DNA of 64,000 nt from Phytobacter diazotrophicus. Lineage in GTDB: Bacteria > Pseudomonadota > Gammaproteobacteria > Enterobacterales > Enterobacteriaceae. The notes under the pieces are model-generated. The model had not been told where the DNA came from. It ran no database searches and was given only the letters and a program-made list of their open reading frames with translations. The translations under genes and the position numbers were made by a program. The number at the start of each line of letters is the position of its first letter. Positions within the stretch are counted from its first letter, which is position 1. The stretch is taken from NCBI GenBank assembly GCA_004346725.1, contig SMDE01000018.1, forward strand, positions 31,257 to 95,256. The letters run 5' to 3'. Positions 43,901 to 58,992 of the stretch are shown here, piece by piece.

Positions 43901-44887
43901 TCACACCACGCCCGCGCGCAGCAAATCATGCATATGTAACACACCCAGCAATTGGTCGCCATCGGCAACCAAAACAGAGGTGATATGGCGGGACTGCATC
44001 AGATTGAGCGCGTCCACCGCCAGTGTGCCAGGACGTACGCGAATACCGCCTGGCGTCATGACCTCAGCAATGCCTAAATTTCGCACATCCACGCCCATAT
44101 CAAATACACGGCGCAAATCGCCATCAGTAAAAATGCCTTCGATTTTCATCAGATCGTCGCAAATAACCGTCAGACCTAAATTCTTGCGCGTGATTTCGAG
44201 CAGGGCGTCACGCAGCGTGGCCTCTTTACTCACATGCGGAATTTCATCCCCGGTATGCATGATGTCATTGACCCGCAGCAGGAGCTTACGCCCAAGCGCA
44301 CCGCCAGGGTGGGAAAGCGCAAAATCCTCTGCTGTAAAACCCCGGGCTTTCAACAGCGCGACGGCCAGGGCATCTCCCATGACCAGTGCGGCGGTAGTAC
44401 TGGATGTCGGTGCCAGCCCTAATGGACAGGCTTCTTGCGGCACCTTCACGCACAGATGAATGTCAGCCGCGCGGCCCATACTGCTGTCCGGACGGCTTGT
44501 CATACAGATCAGAAAGACTTTGAGTCGTTTGAGCACCGGGATCAACGCCAGGATCTCATTCGACTCACCGGAGTTCGACAGCGCGATCACCACATCCTGC
44601 GAACCGACCATACCCAGATCGCCATGCGCCGCTTCTCCCGGATGAACAAAGAAAGAAGAGGTCCCGGTACTGGCGAATGTTGCGGCCATTTTGCGGCCGA
44701 TGTGACCGGATTTTCCCATTCCCATTACGACGACTTTGCCGCTGCAATAGAAAATTTTCTCGCAGGCCTGTGCAAAATCCTGATTGATGTATTGATCAAG
44801 CTGAGCCAGGCCTTCACGTTCAATTTGCAAAACGTCCCGGCCAGCCTGCTGAAAGTCGAAGCCCGGTTGCAGATCGATATGCGACAT
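43901..44887 (-). CDS. kdsD: KdsD, D-arabinose 5-phosphate isomerase
   Basis: Converts ribulose-5-phosphate to arabinose-5-phosphate, the first step of KDO synthesis. 328 residues: SIS domain (about 35-185, with VVVMGMGKSGHIGRKMAATF) and two CBS domains in the C-terminal half. It sits between yrbG and kdsC, in the LPS-precursor and export block. Confidence 0.96.
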   Translation of the reverse strand: MSHIDLQPGFDFQQAGRDVLQIEREGLAQLDQYINQDFAQACEKIFYCSGKVVVMGMGKSGHIGRKMAATFASTGTSSFFVHPGEAAHGDLGMVGSQDVVIALSNSGESNEILALIPVLKRLKVFLICMTSRPDSSMGRAADIHLCVKVPQEACPLGLAPTSSTTAALVMGDALAVALLKARGFTAEDFALSHPGGALGRKLLLRVNDIMHTGDEIPHVSKEATLRDALLEITRKNLGLTVICDDLMKIEGIFTDGDLRRVFDMGVDVRNLGIAEVMTPGGIRVRPGTLAVDALNLMQSRHITSVLVADGDQLLGVLHMHDLLRAGVV

Positions 44888-44901
44888 AAATGTGTGTCCA
44901 G

Positions 44902-45879
44902 TTATCCTGTCAAACGCGGCGTAACCCAGTACAGTAGTGCCAACCAGGTGATAAAACCGCCTAATAATAATGCGCCAGTTCCTTTGCCTGTCTGCTGCTT
45001 ACGCCGCCAGCAGGTGAGGGCAAAAATGACGCTCACCAGTAACATCACGCCGTAATCTCGCGTAAAAGCCAGGCTGTTAAAATAACCCGGCGCTATCAGT
45101 GCGGGTAAACCCAGCACCAGCGTGATGTTGAAAATATTCGAGCCGATGATATTACCGATCGCAATATCGTCTTCTCCTTTACGTGCCCCGGCAATAGCTG
45201 TCGCCAGTTCCGGCAGTCCGGTCACAATGGCAATTACCGTCAGCCCGATGGTTAATTCGCTCATCGCGAAATAGTTTGCGACCACCGTGGCATTGTCTAC
45301 GACCATACGCGTTGACATCGGCATAATGATGAGTGCAACGCCAAGCCACAAGAATGCCACTGACAGGCTGCCGCCACGCGGCAACTCTGCAACTTGTTCA
45401 CGTGTTAGCGTATCGCTACCTTGCAGTTCAGCCAGACGGGCGATTTTAACAATGTATACCAGCCATAGCACGGCCAGCAGAAGTAAAAACAGGCCGTCCA
45501 GCCGGGTAAGTTGCCCGTCAAACAGGACGAACCCTGCCAGCATGCTGGTTATTAACATTAGCGGCAATTCACGGCGCAGGATATCGGAATGGACGGTAAA
45601 TGGATGCAGAAGCGCAGCGAGTCCAAGAATCAACAGAATATTGGTGATATTAGAGCCGAGGGCCGTACCCAGCGCCAGATCAAGCTGACCATGCATGGCG
45701 GCAGCAACGGAGACAATCATCTCCGGAAGAGAGGTGCCGATGCTCACCACTGTCATCCCAATGAGTAACGGTGGAACGCCCAGACTGCGGCATAAAATCG
45801 AGGCGGCGAATACCAATCGGTCAGCGCTGTATACCACTAACAGTAAACCAATAATTAACAGCGCCGTCGCTAAAAGCAT
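44902..45879 (-). CDS. yrbG: YrbG, inner-membrane Ca2+/Na+ exchanger family protein
   Basis: A 325-residue K+-dependent Na+/Ca2+ exchanger-family protein with about ten membrane helices and two inverted alpha repeats, each with the ion-site motif: GTSLPEM near residue 48 and GLPELATA near residue 219, with GSNITN and GSNIFN following. Physiological ion is not firmly established. It is divergent from mlaF across 232 bases that must hold both promoters. Confidence 0.93.
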   Translation of the reverse strand: MLLATALLIIGLLLVVYSADRLVFAASILCRSLGVPPLLIGMTVVSIGTSLPEMIVSVAAAMHGQLDLALGTALGSNITNILLILGLAALLHPFTVHSDILRRELPLMLITSMLAGFVLFDGQLTRLDGLFLLLLAVLWLVYIVKIARLAELQGSDTLTREQVAELPRGGSLSVAFLWLGVALIIMPMSTRMVVDNATVVANYFAMSELTIGLTVIAIVTGLPELATAIAGARKGEDDIAIGNIIGSNIFNITLVLGLPALIAPGYFNSLAFTRDYGVMLLVSVIFALTCWRRKQQTGKGTGALLLGGFITWLALLYWVTPRLTG

Positions 45880-46111
45880 CTAAAGTCCTTTCTTGAGGTA
45901 TAATCTGCCGGTCCGCAGGCTGCGATTGCCGGGGAAAACCGGGAATTTTAAGCGGCGTAGAGAATTCTTAATTTTGACTTTATGCGGCTCAAAAGTAAAA
46001 CAAATGCCAGCTTTCGCTAACTCATACGGGTAATATTCTGTAAAAATGGTGGGTTCTTGCTGTTATCCGGCATCATGCTTAGACCCAATCAAGGCTTATA
46101 AGGAAGAAAGA

Positions 46112-47714
<1,603 letters not shown>

Positions 47715-47718
47715 GTTC

Positions 47719-48270
47719 ATGCAAACGAAAAAAAGTGAAATTTGGGTAGGCATTTTTCTGTTACTGGCGCTGCTGGCGGGGCTGTTTATCTGCCTGAAAG
47801 CGGCCGATGTCGCCTCTATGCGCACCGAACCGACGTATCGCGTGTACGCAACCTTCGACAACATTGGCGGTCTGAAAGCACGCTCGCCGGTCCGTATTGG
47901 TGGTGTAGTGGTTGGCCGTGTTGCGGATATTGAACTTGATCCGAAAACCTATCTGCCGCGCGTCGCGATGGATATCGAAGAACGTTATAACCAGATTCCG
48001 GATACAAGTTCGCTGGCTATTCGCACGTCAGGTTTGCTGGGTGAGCAATATTTGGCTTTGAACATAGGTTTTGAGGATCCTGAGCTGGGAACTTCTATGC
48101 TTAAAGAAGGCAGCACAATCCAGGATACGAAATCCGCCATGGTGCTTGAGGACCTGATCGGACAATTCCTTTACAACAGTAAAGGCAGTGACAATAAGAA
48201 TTCTGGCGATGCGCAGTCAAAACCGCAGGATGATACTTCCAGCGCACCGTCTGCTGGTAAGACGAATTAA
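47719..48270 (+). CDS. mlaD: MlaD, MCE-domain phospholipid carrier
   Basis: The hexameric MCE-domain subunit forming a hydrophobic pore over MlaE. 183 residues: single membrane helix (about residues 7-27), MCE domain (about 38-118, with GLKARSPVRIGGVVVGRV), a helical segment, and a polar disordered tail. It starts 4 bases after the mlaE stop. Confidence 0.96.
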   Translation: MQTKKSEIWVGIFLLLALLAGLFICLKAADVASMRTEPTYRVYATFDNIGGLKARSPVRIGGVVVGRVADIELDPKTYLPRVAMDIEERYNQIPDTSSLAIRTSGLLGEQYLALNIGFEDPELGTSMLKEGSTIQDTKSAMVLEDLIGQFLYNSKGSDNKNSGDAQSKPQDDTSSAPSAGKTN

Positions 48271-48286
48271 CGAGGAGAGTTGACGC

Positions 48287-48922
48287 ATGTTTAAACGTCT
48301 ATTAATGGTTGCCATGCTGGTTATCGCGCCACTTGGGCTCGCCAACGCGGCGGAGCAAGCTAATCCGTACAAAGCAATGCAGGAAGCGGCAAAGAAAACA
48401 TTTGATCGCCTCAAAAATGAGCAGCCGAAGATTCGCGCGAATCCTGATTATTTACGTGATGTGGTTGACCAGGAATTACTGCCATACGTCCAGATTAAAT
48501 ATGCCGGTGCTCTGGTACTGGGGCGTTACTATAAAGACGCAACCCCTGCGCAGCGCGAAGCCTACTTCGCTGCTTTCCGTGAATATCTGAAACAGGCCTA
48601 TGGTCAGGCGCTGGCAATGTACCACGGTCAGACATACGAGATTGCCCCGGAGCAACCGCTGGGTGATGCCACAATCGTGCCGATCCGTGTGACCATTATC
48701 GATCCTAACGGTCGTCCGCCAGTGCGTCTGGACTTTCAGTGGCGCAAAAACACGCAGTCCGGTAACTGGCAGGCGTATGACATGATTGCCGAAGGGGTGA
48801 GCATGATCACCACTAAGCAAAATGAATGGAGCGACCTGTTGCGCACCAAAGGTATCGATGGTCTGACCGCGCAGTTGCAGTCCATTTCTCACCAGAAAAT
48901 TACTCTGGACCAGAAGAAATAA
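48287..48922 (+). CDS. mlaC: MlaC, periplasmic phospholipid-binding protein
   Basis: Shuttles phospholipid across the periplasm between MlaA-OmpC and MlaD. 211 residues with a signal peptide ending NAAEQ (about residue 21) and the Tol/MlaC fold with [26 protein letters not shown] strands around residues 125-148. Its last base overlaps the mlaB start (TAATG). Confidence 0.96.
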   Translation: MFKRLLMVAMLVIAPLGLANAAEQANPYKAMQEAAKKTFDRLKNEQPKIRANPDYLRDVVDQELLPYVQIKYAGALVLGRYYKDATPAQREAYFAAFREYLKQAYGQALAMYHGQTYEIAPEQPLGDATIVPIRVTIIDPNGRPPVRLDFQWRKNTQSGNWQAYDMIAEGVSMITTKQNEWSDLLRTKGIDGLTAQLQSISHQKITLDQKK

Positions 48923-49215
48923 TGACGCCGCAATTAAGCTGGGTGCGTGAAGGTGAACGGCTGGTGTTGCAGGGCGAGCTCGATCAGGATGTGCTGAATC
49001 CTCTGTGGAATGCTCGTCAGGAGGCAATGAAAGGGACAACCTGCATCGATCTTCACGCCGTATCGCGCGTTGATACTGCTGGTGTGGCGCTATTAATTCA
49101 CCTGATTGCTCAGGGGAAAATTCAGGGTCACCAGGTTTCACTCGAAGGGATCAGCGAGAATTTGCAGACGCTTGCAGCATTATATAATTTGCCTGCGGAC
49201 GTATTGCCTCGCTAA
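48922..49215 (+). CDS. mlaB: MlaB, STAS-domain subunit
   Basis: A 97-residue cytosolic STAS protein that binds MlaF and is needed for complex assembly and activity. The STAS core with TCIDLHAVSRVDTAGVALL (about residues 35-54) is clear. The start at 48922 overlaps the mlaC stop by one base; the open frame 96 bases upstream lies inside mlaC. Last gene of mlaFEDCB. Confidence 0.95.
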   Translation: MTPQLSWVREGERLVLQGELDQDVLNPLWNARQEAMKGTTCIDLHAVSRVDTAGVALLIHLIAQGKIQGHQVSLEGISENLQTLAALYNLPADVLPR

Positions 49216-49237
49216 TTTTTTCAGTACGTTACTCTTT

Positions 49238-49270
49238 AAAGCCTCGTTTGGTATACCAACGGGGCTTTTT
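49238..49270 (+). terminator. Terminator of mlaFEDCB
   Basis: The outer arms AAAGCC/GGCTTT and inner palindromic part CGTTTGGTATACCAACG are followed by a T run. It lies 22 bases after mlaB. Confidence 0.82.
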
Positions 49271-49341
49271 GCTTATTTAAGACCGCCTCACTTTCCTCTA
49301 AGATGTGGGGCTGTTTTCACTATCAGATGAAATTAACGCCC

Positions 49342-49596
49342 ATGGAAAATCATGAAATTCAGACAGTGCTGATGAACGCACTCTCTCTCCAGGAAGCCCA
49401 CGTCACTGGCGACGGCAGTCACTTTCAGGTTATTGCTGTGGGTGAGATTTTTGACGGCATGAGCCGGGTCAAAAAACAGCAGGCCGTGTATGGCCCATTA
49501 GCGGAATATATAGCGGACAACCGCATTCACGCACTCTCGATCAAAGCGTATACCCCGCAAGAGTGGGCACGCGATCGCAAACTAAACGGTTTTTGA
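49342..49596 (+). CDS. ibaG: IbaG, BolA-family acid-stress protein
   Basis: An 84-residue BolA-family protein that binds monothiol glutaredoxin and Fe-S clusters and is acid-induced in E. coli. The BolA signature with the conserved His ([17 protein letters not shown], residues 22-38) and the [11 protein letters not shown] segment are present. The start at 49342 gives [14 protein letters not shown]; a longer form would add 13 unlikely residues. murA follows after 53 bases, and co-transcription is possible. Confidence 0.95.
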   Translation: MENHEIQTVLMNALSLQEAHVTGDGSHFQVIAVGEIFDGMSRVKKQQAVYGPLAEYIADNRIHALSIKAYTPQEWARDRKLNGF

Positions 49597-49649
49597 GCTA
49601 CGGGTATTACGCCCGCAGCGCGTGTGAATTCTTAACAGAGATCAGATGA

Positions 49650-50909
<1,260 letters not shown>

Positions 50910-50924
50910 TCTCTCTTTGCACTA

Positions 50925-50953
50925 AACCCCCAACCCGTTTCGGGAAGGGGGTT
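50925..50953. terminator. Hairpin between murA and sfsB
   Basis: The stem AACCCCC/GGGGGTT with an inner CCCG/CGGG step lies between convergent genes. The following sequence ATCCTGTTT is only partly T-rich. Confidence 0.6.
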
Positions 50954-50960
50954 ATCCTGT

Positions 50961-51233
50961 TTATTTTGGCTTCCTTTGCCGCATCATGCTGGTTCTGTCG
51001 ATAAATTCATGGGTTACGGGATCGTGATAGCGCGATGGCCATATCACCCAGGGATCGGTATCCAGCGCGCGGGCAATGATGAGCTCTCCTTTTGGCCAGG
51101 AGCGTGTTAGCGCGTTCGCCAATGTCGATGAACTCAAACCACACTTGCGTGATTCTGCGGCCAGTGATGTCCCTTTTTTATGCAGTCCGGCAATGATATC
51201 CGCCGGGTGCCAGTCAATGAATTTACTTTCCAT
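50961..51233 (-). CDS. sfsB: SfsB (Nlp), Ner-like DNA-binding regulator
   Basis: A 90-residue Ner-family HTH protein related to the Mu phage Ner repressor (E. coli SfsB 92). DWHPADIIAGLHKKGTSLAA with the helix pair SLAAESRKCGLSSSTLANAL (residues 23-42) is the HTH. In E. coli it promotes maltose genes when overproduced. The C-terminal tail (MMRQRKPK) differs slightly from E. coli. AT-rich sequence follows upstream up to 51407. Confidence 0.93.
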   Translation of the reverse strand: MESKFIDWHPADIIAGLHKKGTSLAAESRKCGLSSSTLANALTRSWPKGELIIARALDTDPWVIWPSRYHDPVTHEFIDRTSMMRQRKPK

Positions 51234-51407
51234 TTTCTCTCCCTGGTGAAAGCCATTAAAACGCTATGGCAATATTCTATTGCTTAACATGCCTATATAA
51301 GAGCTTTTGCTCTAAAAAGTTCAAGTAAGAGTGATAGCTTTAAGAATCCATCAAGGCTGAAAACATGGGTTTTTGAATCTAAGTTGATTTTTATAGGAAC
51401 TTATTGG

Positions 51408-51434
51408 CGCTTTCCCGTTTCCAGCGGGAAAGCG
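51408..51434 (-). terminator. Hairpin after ispB, possible terminator
   Basis: The stem CGCTTTCCCG/CGGGAAAGCG is perfect with a 7-base loop and begins 6 bases after the ispB stop on the minus strand. No U run follows, so it may be a 3'-end-stabilising hairpin. Confidence 0.5.
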
Positions 51435-51440
51435 AGGTGA

Positions 51441-52412
51441 TCAGTGATCGCGTTGGACCGCGATATGGGCCAGGCCAATGAGGGCTTCACGCCATGGGGA
51501 GTCCGGAAGAATCTGTAGAGCAGCGATAGCTTTATCCGCCTCTTCCTCCGCGCGACGACGCGTCCATTCCAGCGAACCACAGGCTGCCATAGCTTCCAGA
51601 ACAGGTTCCAGAAGATGTCGTCCGTTGCCCTGCTCAATGGCTTCACGAATCATTTGTGCCTGCTCTGCAGTGCCATTATGCATCGCATGCAGCAAGGGGA
51701 GAGTCGGTTTACCTTCGTTGAGGTCATCGCCGGTGTTTTTACCCAGCGTTTCACCATCTGCACTGTAGTCCAGCAAATCATCGATGAGCTGGAAGGCAGT
51801 ACCCAGATAGCGGCCATAATCCTGCAACGCTTTTTCTTGTGCGTCACTGCAACCCGCCAGTAAACCAGAACACTGGGCTGCCGCTTCAAACAGACGCGCG
51901 GTCTTGCTGTAAATTACGCGCATGTAGTTCTCTTCGGTGATGTTCGGGTCATTGACATTCATCAACTGCAGAACTTCACCTTCGGCTATTACATTCACCG
52001 CTTCGGACATGACTTCCAGTACTTTTAGCGAGCCAAGGCTGGTCATCATCTGAAAGGCGCGGGTGTAAATAAAATCACCGACCAGTACGCTGGCCGCGTT
52101 ACCAAACGCAGCATTAGCGGTAGCTTTGCCGCGGCGCATATCTGATTCATCCACAACATCGTCGTGAAGCAGCGTCGCCGTGTGGATAAATTCGATTAAC
52201 GCGGCGATGGTCACATGCGCGTTGCCTTCGTAGCCAACGGCACGCGCTGCCAGTACGGCAATCATTGGACGGATACGTTTACCGCCGCCGCTAACAATGT
52301 AATAACCCAACTGGTTGATTAGCTGAACATCAGAGTTGAGCTGTTGCAGGATTGTCGCATTAACACCCGCCATATCTTGCGCGGTTAACTCATTGATTTT
52401 TTCTAAATTCAT
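51441..52412 (-). CDS. ispB: IspB, octaprenyl diphosphate synthase
   Basis: Makes the C40 side chain of ubiquinone and menaquinone. 323 residues as in E. coli, with the two aspartate-rich motifs DDVVDESDMRRG (about residues 84-95) and DDLLDYS (about 211-217), and GGGKRIRP near residue 43. The start at 52412 (MNLEKINELT) is chosen by similarity; 11 more codons upstream are open. Divergent from rplU. Confidence 0.97.
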   Translation of the reverse strand: MNLEKINELTAQDMAGVNATILQQLNSDVQLINQLGYYIVSGGGKRIRPMIAVLAARAVGYEGNAHVTIAALIEFIHTATLLHDDVVDESDMRRGKATANAAFGNAASVLVGDFIYTRAFQMMTSLGSLKVLEVMSEAVNVIAEGEVLQLMNVNDPNITEENYMRVIYSKTARLFEAAAQCSGLLAGCSDAQEKALQDYGRYLGTAFQLIDDLLDYSADGETLGKNTGDDLNEGKPTLPLLHAMHNGTAEQAQMIREAIEQGNGRHLLEPVLEAMAACGSLEWTRRRAEEEADKAIAALQILPDSPWREALIGLAHIAVQRDH

Positions 52413-52570
52413 CGCAAAAGCCGGGCTTTCAGTCCTGTTTACCACATATCAAAATGGGATAACGAAGGGTTACGGGTTAGAATAGTATTGTTGATTGTAC
52501 TGAAAAAACGCGCCAGATAAACGTTACCCTACGCATTGTGTTTTTTTTCTGCATGGATTGACGATCGCTC

Positions 52571-52599
52571 TTGTCAAAGGCTCGCGTTTTGCGTAATAT
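52571..52599 (+). promoter_or_regulatory. rplU-rpmA promoter (sigma 70)
   Basis: TTGTCA at 52571-52576 and TAATAT at 52594-52599 with a 17-base spacer, 71 bases upstream of rplU. A near-consensus promoter, as expected for a ribosomal protein operon. Confidence 0.78.
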
Positions 52600-52625
52600 T
52601 CGCGCCCTATTGTGAATATTTATAG

Positions 52626-52982
<357 letters not shown>

Positions 52983-53002
52983 GACCTGAGGAGTAGATTT
53001 AA

Positions 53003-53260
<258 letters not shown>

Positions 53261-53285
53261 GTTTTTCGTGGTCCGGTAACGGATG

Positions 53286-53315
53286 AAAGCCCCGCAACAC
53301 GTTGCGGGGCTTTTT
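53286..53315 (+). terminator. Rho-independent terminator of rplU-rpmA
   Basis: A perfect 13-bp stem AAAGCCCCGCAAC/GTTGCGGGGCTTT with a 2-base loop, followed by Ts. Confidence 0.93.
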
Positions 53316-53355
53316 ACATTAGAAGTCCGGAAAAGTTTCTGTAGGGAAAACGGGC

Positions 53356-54321
53356 ATGAAGCAGCAGGCTGGCATTGGTATTCTTTTGGCGCTCACCACC
53401 GCAATGTGTTGGGGTGCACTGCCAATTGCAATGAAACAGGTGCTGACAGTGATGGAACCCCCGACGGTGGTGTTTTATCGCTTTCTAATGGCGAGTATTG
53501 GTCTGGGGGCCATTCTGGCCGTTAAAGGCAAGCTTCCACCGCTGCGTATCTTTCGTAAGCCGCGCTGGCTGGTAATGCTGGCTATTGCGACGGGTGGTTT
53601 GTTCGGTAACTTCATCCTGTTTAGTTCTTCCCTGCAATATCTTAGCCCCACGGCGTCCCAGGTGATTGGTCAGCTTTCACCGGTCGGCATGATGGTAGCC
53701 AGCGTCTTTATCCTGAAAGAGAAGATGCGCGGGACGCAGGTGATAGGCGCAATTATGTTGCTTTGCGGTCTGGTCATGTTTTTCAATACCAGCCTGATAG
53801 AGATTTTTACCAAACTGACCGACTACACCTGGGGTGTTATTTTCGGTGTCGGGGCGGCAACGGTTTGGGTCAGTTATGGTGTCGCGCAAAAAGTATTATT
53901 GAGGCGTCTGGCTTCACAACAGATACTCTTTTTGCTGTACACTTTATGTACGATAGCGTTACTGCCGTTAGCCAGGCCCGGAGTGATTTCCCAGCTCAGC
54001 AACTGGCAACTTGCGTGTCTGTTTTTTTGTGGCCTGAATACACTGGTTGGCTATGGTGCACTGGCGGAAGCAATGGCGCGCTGGCAGGCCGCGCAGGTAA
54101 GCGCGCTCATCACCCTGACGCCGCTGTTTACGCTGTTTTTTTCAGATTTATTATCAATGGCCTGGCCCGATGTTTTCGCCAGACCGATGTTAAACCTTAT
54201 CGGTTATCTCGGTGCGTTTGTCGTGGTTGCGGGAGCAATGTATTCCGCCATTGGCCATCGTCTTTGGGGACGCTGGCGCAAGCGCGAAGTGATTGTCACT
54301 TTGCCCCGCTCAGGCGAATGA
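53356..54321 (+). CDS. yhbE: YhbE, EamA-family inner-membrane transporter
   Basis: A 321-residue drug/metabolite transporter with ten predicted membrane helices in two EamA repeats (about residues 5-140 and 155-295) and a short basic C-terminal tail. The substrate is unknown. Lies between rpmA and obgE, as in E. coli; obgE starts 15 bases after its stop. Confidence 0.93.
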   Translation: MKQQAGIGILLALTTAMCWGALPIAMKQVLTVMEPPTVVFYRFLMASIGLGAILAVKGKLPPLRIFRKPRWLVMLAIATGGLFGNFILFSSSLQYLSPTASQVIGQLSPVGMMVASVFILKEKMRGTQVIGAIMLLCGLVMFFNTSLIEIFTKLTDYTWGVIFGVGAATVWVSYGVAQKVLLRRLASQQILFLLYTLCTIALLPLARPGVISQLSNWQLACLFFCGLNTLVGYGALAEAMARWQAAQVSALITLTPLFTLFFSDLLSMAWPDVFARPMLNLIGYLGAFVVVAGAMYSAIGHRLWGRWRKREVIVTLPRSGE

Positions 54322-55503
<1,182 letters not shown>

Positions 55504-55553
55504 TTCTGCTACTTCCCCGCAGGCGCAAGCCTGACGGGGTTACAGGCACTCTG

Positions 55554-55588
55554 AGCCGGGAAAGCGTTAACGCTACCCGGCTTTTTTA
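55554..55588. terminator. Terminator between obgE and dacB
   Basis: The arms AGCCGGG/CCCGGCT plus an inner palindrome AGCGTTAACGCT are followed by a T run, ending at the dacB stop codon. It mainly serves obgE. A second stem-loop (CCCCGCAGGC...GCCTGACGGGG) lies just before it, at 55515-55539. Confidence 0.85.
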
Positions 55589-57022
<1,434 letters not shown>

Positions 57023-57098
57023 AATCTCGCGCTAACAACCTGGAAACAAGCCGTCATACTACGGCGCATCGACCCGGAAAGTAAACGATGACCCATAG

Positions 57099-57126
57099 TG
57101 AACTTCCGGGTAAAATGCGTATCAAA
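57099..57126 (+). promoter_or_regulatory. Candidate sigma-E promoter of greA
   Basis: TGAACTT (57099-57105) and TCAAA (57122-57126) are 16 bases apart, close to the sigma-E pattern GGAACTT-N16-TCnAA. greA is reported to be in the E. coli sigma-E regulon. A TAAAAT at 57111-57116 lies within it and may serve a second sigma-70 promoter. Confidence 0.55.
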
Positions 57127-57140
57127 TTGAAAAATTACTG

Positions 57141-57178
57141 CTGACCTGGGGCTTTGTCTCCGGGTCAGTTTTCTTTTG
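57141..57178 (+). terminator. Early terminator in the greA leader (GraL-type)
   Basis: The arms CTGACCTGG/CCGGGTCAG (one mismatch pair) are followed by TTTTCTTTT, about 93 bases before the greA start. In E. coli the greA leader gives short RNAs named GraL by termination at the matching place. The short RNA would start near 57120-57135 and end here; its exact 5' end is not determined. Confidence 0.7.
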
Positions 57179-57271
57179 CTTCTGGTCGGGGGTTATGCGC
57201 CTGAATCCGGGCAGACATAGCAGCCGGGGCGGGAGACTGCTCCTTACAGGAATGTTTAAGAGGTATAACAA

Positions 57272-57748
57272 ATGCAAGCTATTCCGATGACCTTACGTGG
57301 TGCCGAAAAACTGCGCGAAGAACTGGATTTTTTGAAATCTGTGCGCCGTCCTGAAATTATTGCCGCGATCGCGGAAGCGCGTGAGCATGGTGACCTGAAA
57401 GAAAATGCGGAATACCATGCGGCCCGCGAACAGCAAGGCTTTTGTGAAGGGCGTATCAAAGATATCGAAGCGAAACTGTCCAACGCACAGGTTATCGATA
57501 TCACTAAAATGCCGAACAACGGACGTGTGATTTTTGGCAGTACGGTAAGTGTGCTTAATCTGGATACCGAGGAAGAGCAGACTTATCGCATCGTGGGTGA
57601 CGACGAAGCTGACTTTAAGCAGAATCTGATCTCCGTAAATTCACCGATCGCGCGTGGCCTGATCGGTAAAGAACAAGACGATGTCGTTGTCATTCGTACC
57701 CCGGGCGGTGATGTCGAATTCGAAATTATCAAAGTGGAATACCTCTGA
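57272..57748 (+). CDS. greA: GreA, transcript cleavage factor
   Basis: Rescues backtracked RNA polymerase by stimulating its RNA cleavage. 158 residues: N-terminal coiled coil (residues 1-75) whose tip carries the acidic pair in [11 protein letters not shown] (about residues 39-49), and a C-terminal FKBP-like domain. Start ATG has AGAGG upstream and gives [10 protein letters not shown], as in E. coli. Confidence 0.98.
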   Translation: MQAIPMTLRGAEKLREELDFLKSVRRPEIIAAIAEAREHGDLKENAEYHAAREQQGFCEGRIKDIEAKLSNAQVIDITKMPNNGRVIFGSTVSVLNLDTEEEQTYRIVGDDEADFKQNLISVNSPIARGLIGKEQDDVVVIRTPGGDVEFEIIKVEYL

Positions 57749-57792
57749 ATAATTTCGTTAACCGCAGTTGTTGACGTATTGTAAAGAAAAGA

Positions 57793-57815
57793 AAAAGGCC
57801 GCATTGCGGCCTTTT
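57793..57815. terminator. Bidirectional terminator between greA and yhbY
   Basis: The stem AAAAGGCCGC/GCGGCCTTTT has a 3-base loop. Flanking A and T tracts suit both the greA and the yhbY transcript. Confidence 0.9.
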
Positions 57816-57901
57816 AACAACTCAGTGAGCATGGCATTTTGCTCGTCTGTTAGCGAAAACCCCTCGTTTTACACAGATTTTGTGTTCAATTAAGGATATT
57901 C

Positions 57902-58195
57902 TTAGCGCGGCAGCGAGATTTTGCGCTCTTTAGCAGGACGATAAAGCACCAGCGTTTTACCGATGACCTGTACGTTACAGGCGCCGGTTTCGCGTACAAT
58001 AGCGTCCACGATCAAGGTTTTAGTCTCGCGGTCTTCGGTAGCGATTTTGACCTTGATAAGTTCATGGTGCTCTAACGCTTGTTCGATCTCGGCCAGTACC
58101 CCTTCGGTCAAACCATTATTGCCAAGCATAACTACAGGCTTGAGCGGATGTGCCAGACCTTTCAGGTGCTGTTTTTGTTTAGTACTCAGATTCAT
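57902..58195 (-). CDS. yhbY: YhbY, CRM-domain ribosome assembly factor
   Basis: A 97-residue stand-alone CRM domain protein that binds pre-50S particles. The family GxxG-type loop is in VMLGNNGLTEGVLAEIEQAL (about residues 21-40); LVLYRPAKE is near the C-terminus. Divergent from rlmE across 121 bases that hold the rlmE-ftsH promoter. Confidence 0.96.
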   Translation of the reverse strand: MNLSTKQKQHLKGLAHPLKPVVMLGNNGLTEGVLAEIEQALEHHELIKVKIATEDRETKTLIVDAIVRETGACNVQVIGKTLVLYRPAKERKISLPR

Positions 58196-58218
58196 CGTAT
58201 ATTTTGCTTACGTTGGGA

Positions 58219-58246
58219 TTGAAAACGGGTCATTCTACCGCCATCT
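58219..58246 (+). promoter_or_regulatory. Candidate heat-shock (sigma 32) promoter of rlmE-ftsH
   Basis: TTGAAA (58219-58224) and CGCCATCT (58239-58246) are 14 bases apart, near the sigma-32 pattern CTTGAAA-N13/17-CCCCATnT. The rlmE-ftsH operon is heat-inducible in E. coli. Confidence 0.55.
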
Positions 58247-58316
58247 CCCATATATCACCAAATCGCCGCGTGTAATTTTACGTTGCTGTATACGATGAAC
58301 CCAGACGGAATGTGAA

Positions 58317-58946
58317 ATGACAGGTAAGAAGCGTTCTGCCAGCTCGAGTCGCTGGCTTCAGGAACACTTTAGCGATAAATATGTTCAACAGGCGCAGAAA
58401 AAAGGGTTGCGTTCCCGTGCCTGGTTTAAACTTGATGAAATACAGCAAAGTGACAAACTTTTTAAGCCGGGAATGACGGTTGTCGATCTCGGTGCTGCTC
58501 CTGGTGGCTGGTCGCAATATGCGGTCACGCAAATCGGGGGCACAGGCCGTATCATCGCGTGTGATCTTTTACCTATGGATCCAATCGTTGGTGTGGACTT
58601 TCTTCAGGGTGACTTTCGTGATGAATTAGTCCTGAAAGCATTACTGGATCGAGTCGGGGACAGTAAAGTACAAGTTGTCATGTCAGATATGGCACCAAAC
58701 ATGAGCGGAACCCCAGCAGTTGATATTCCCCGCTCTATGTACCTGGTGGAACTGGCGCTGCAGATGTGCCGGGATGTGTTAGCGCCTGGTGGTGGTTTTG
58801 TTGTGAAAGTCTTTCAGGGCGAAGGTTTCGATGAGTACCTTAGGGAAATTCGCTCTCTGTTTACGAAAGTGAAAGTTCGTAAGCCGGACTCTTCCCGTGC
58901 CCGTTCACGAGAAGTGTACATTGTAGCGACCGGGCGAAAACTATAG
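58317..58946 (+). CDS. rlmE: RlmE (FtsJ/RrmJ), 23S rRNA U2552 2'-O-methyltransferase
   Basis: A heat-shock methyltransferase acting on U2552 in the 50S A loop. 209 residues: SAM motif [14 protein letters not shown] (about residues 55-68) and the K-D-K-E catalytic set, seen as Lys in RAWFKLDE, Asp in [11 protein letters not shown] (about 124), Lys in FVVKVFQG (about 164) and Glu in SREVYIVA near the C-terminus. ftsH follows 46 bases after its stop. Confidence 0.97.
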   Translation: MTGKKRSASSSRWLQEHFSDKYVQQAQKKGLRSRAWFKLDEIQQSDKLFKPGMTVVDLGAAPGGWSQYAVTQIGGTGRIIACDLLPMDPIVGVDFLQGDFRDELVLKALLDRVGDSKVQVVMSDMAPNMSGTPAVDIPRSMYLVELALQMCRDVLAPGGGFVVKVFQGEGFDEYLREIRSLFTKVKVRKPDSSRARSREVYIVATGRKL

Positions 58947-58992
58947 TAACCTGACGCTGTTTTTAACACAGTTGTAATATGAGGTTAATCCC

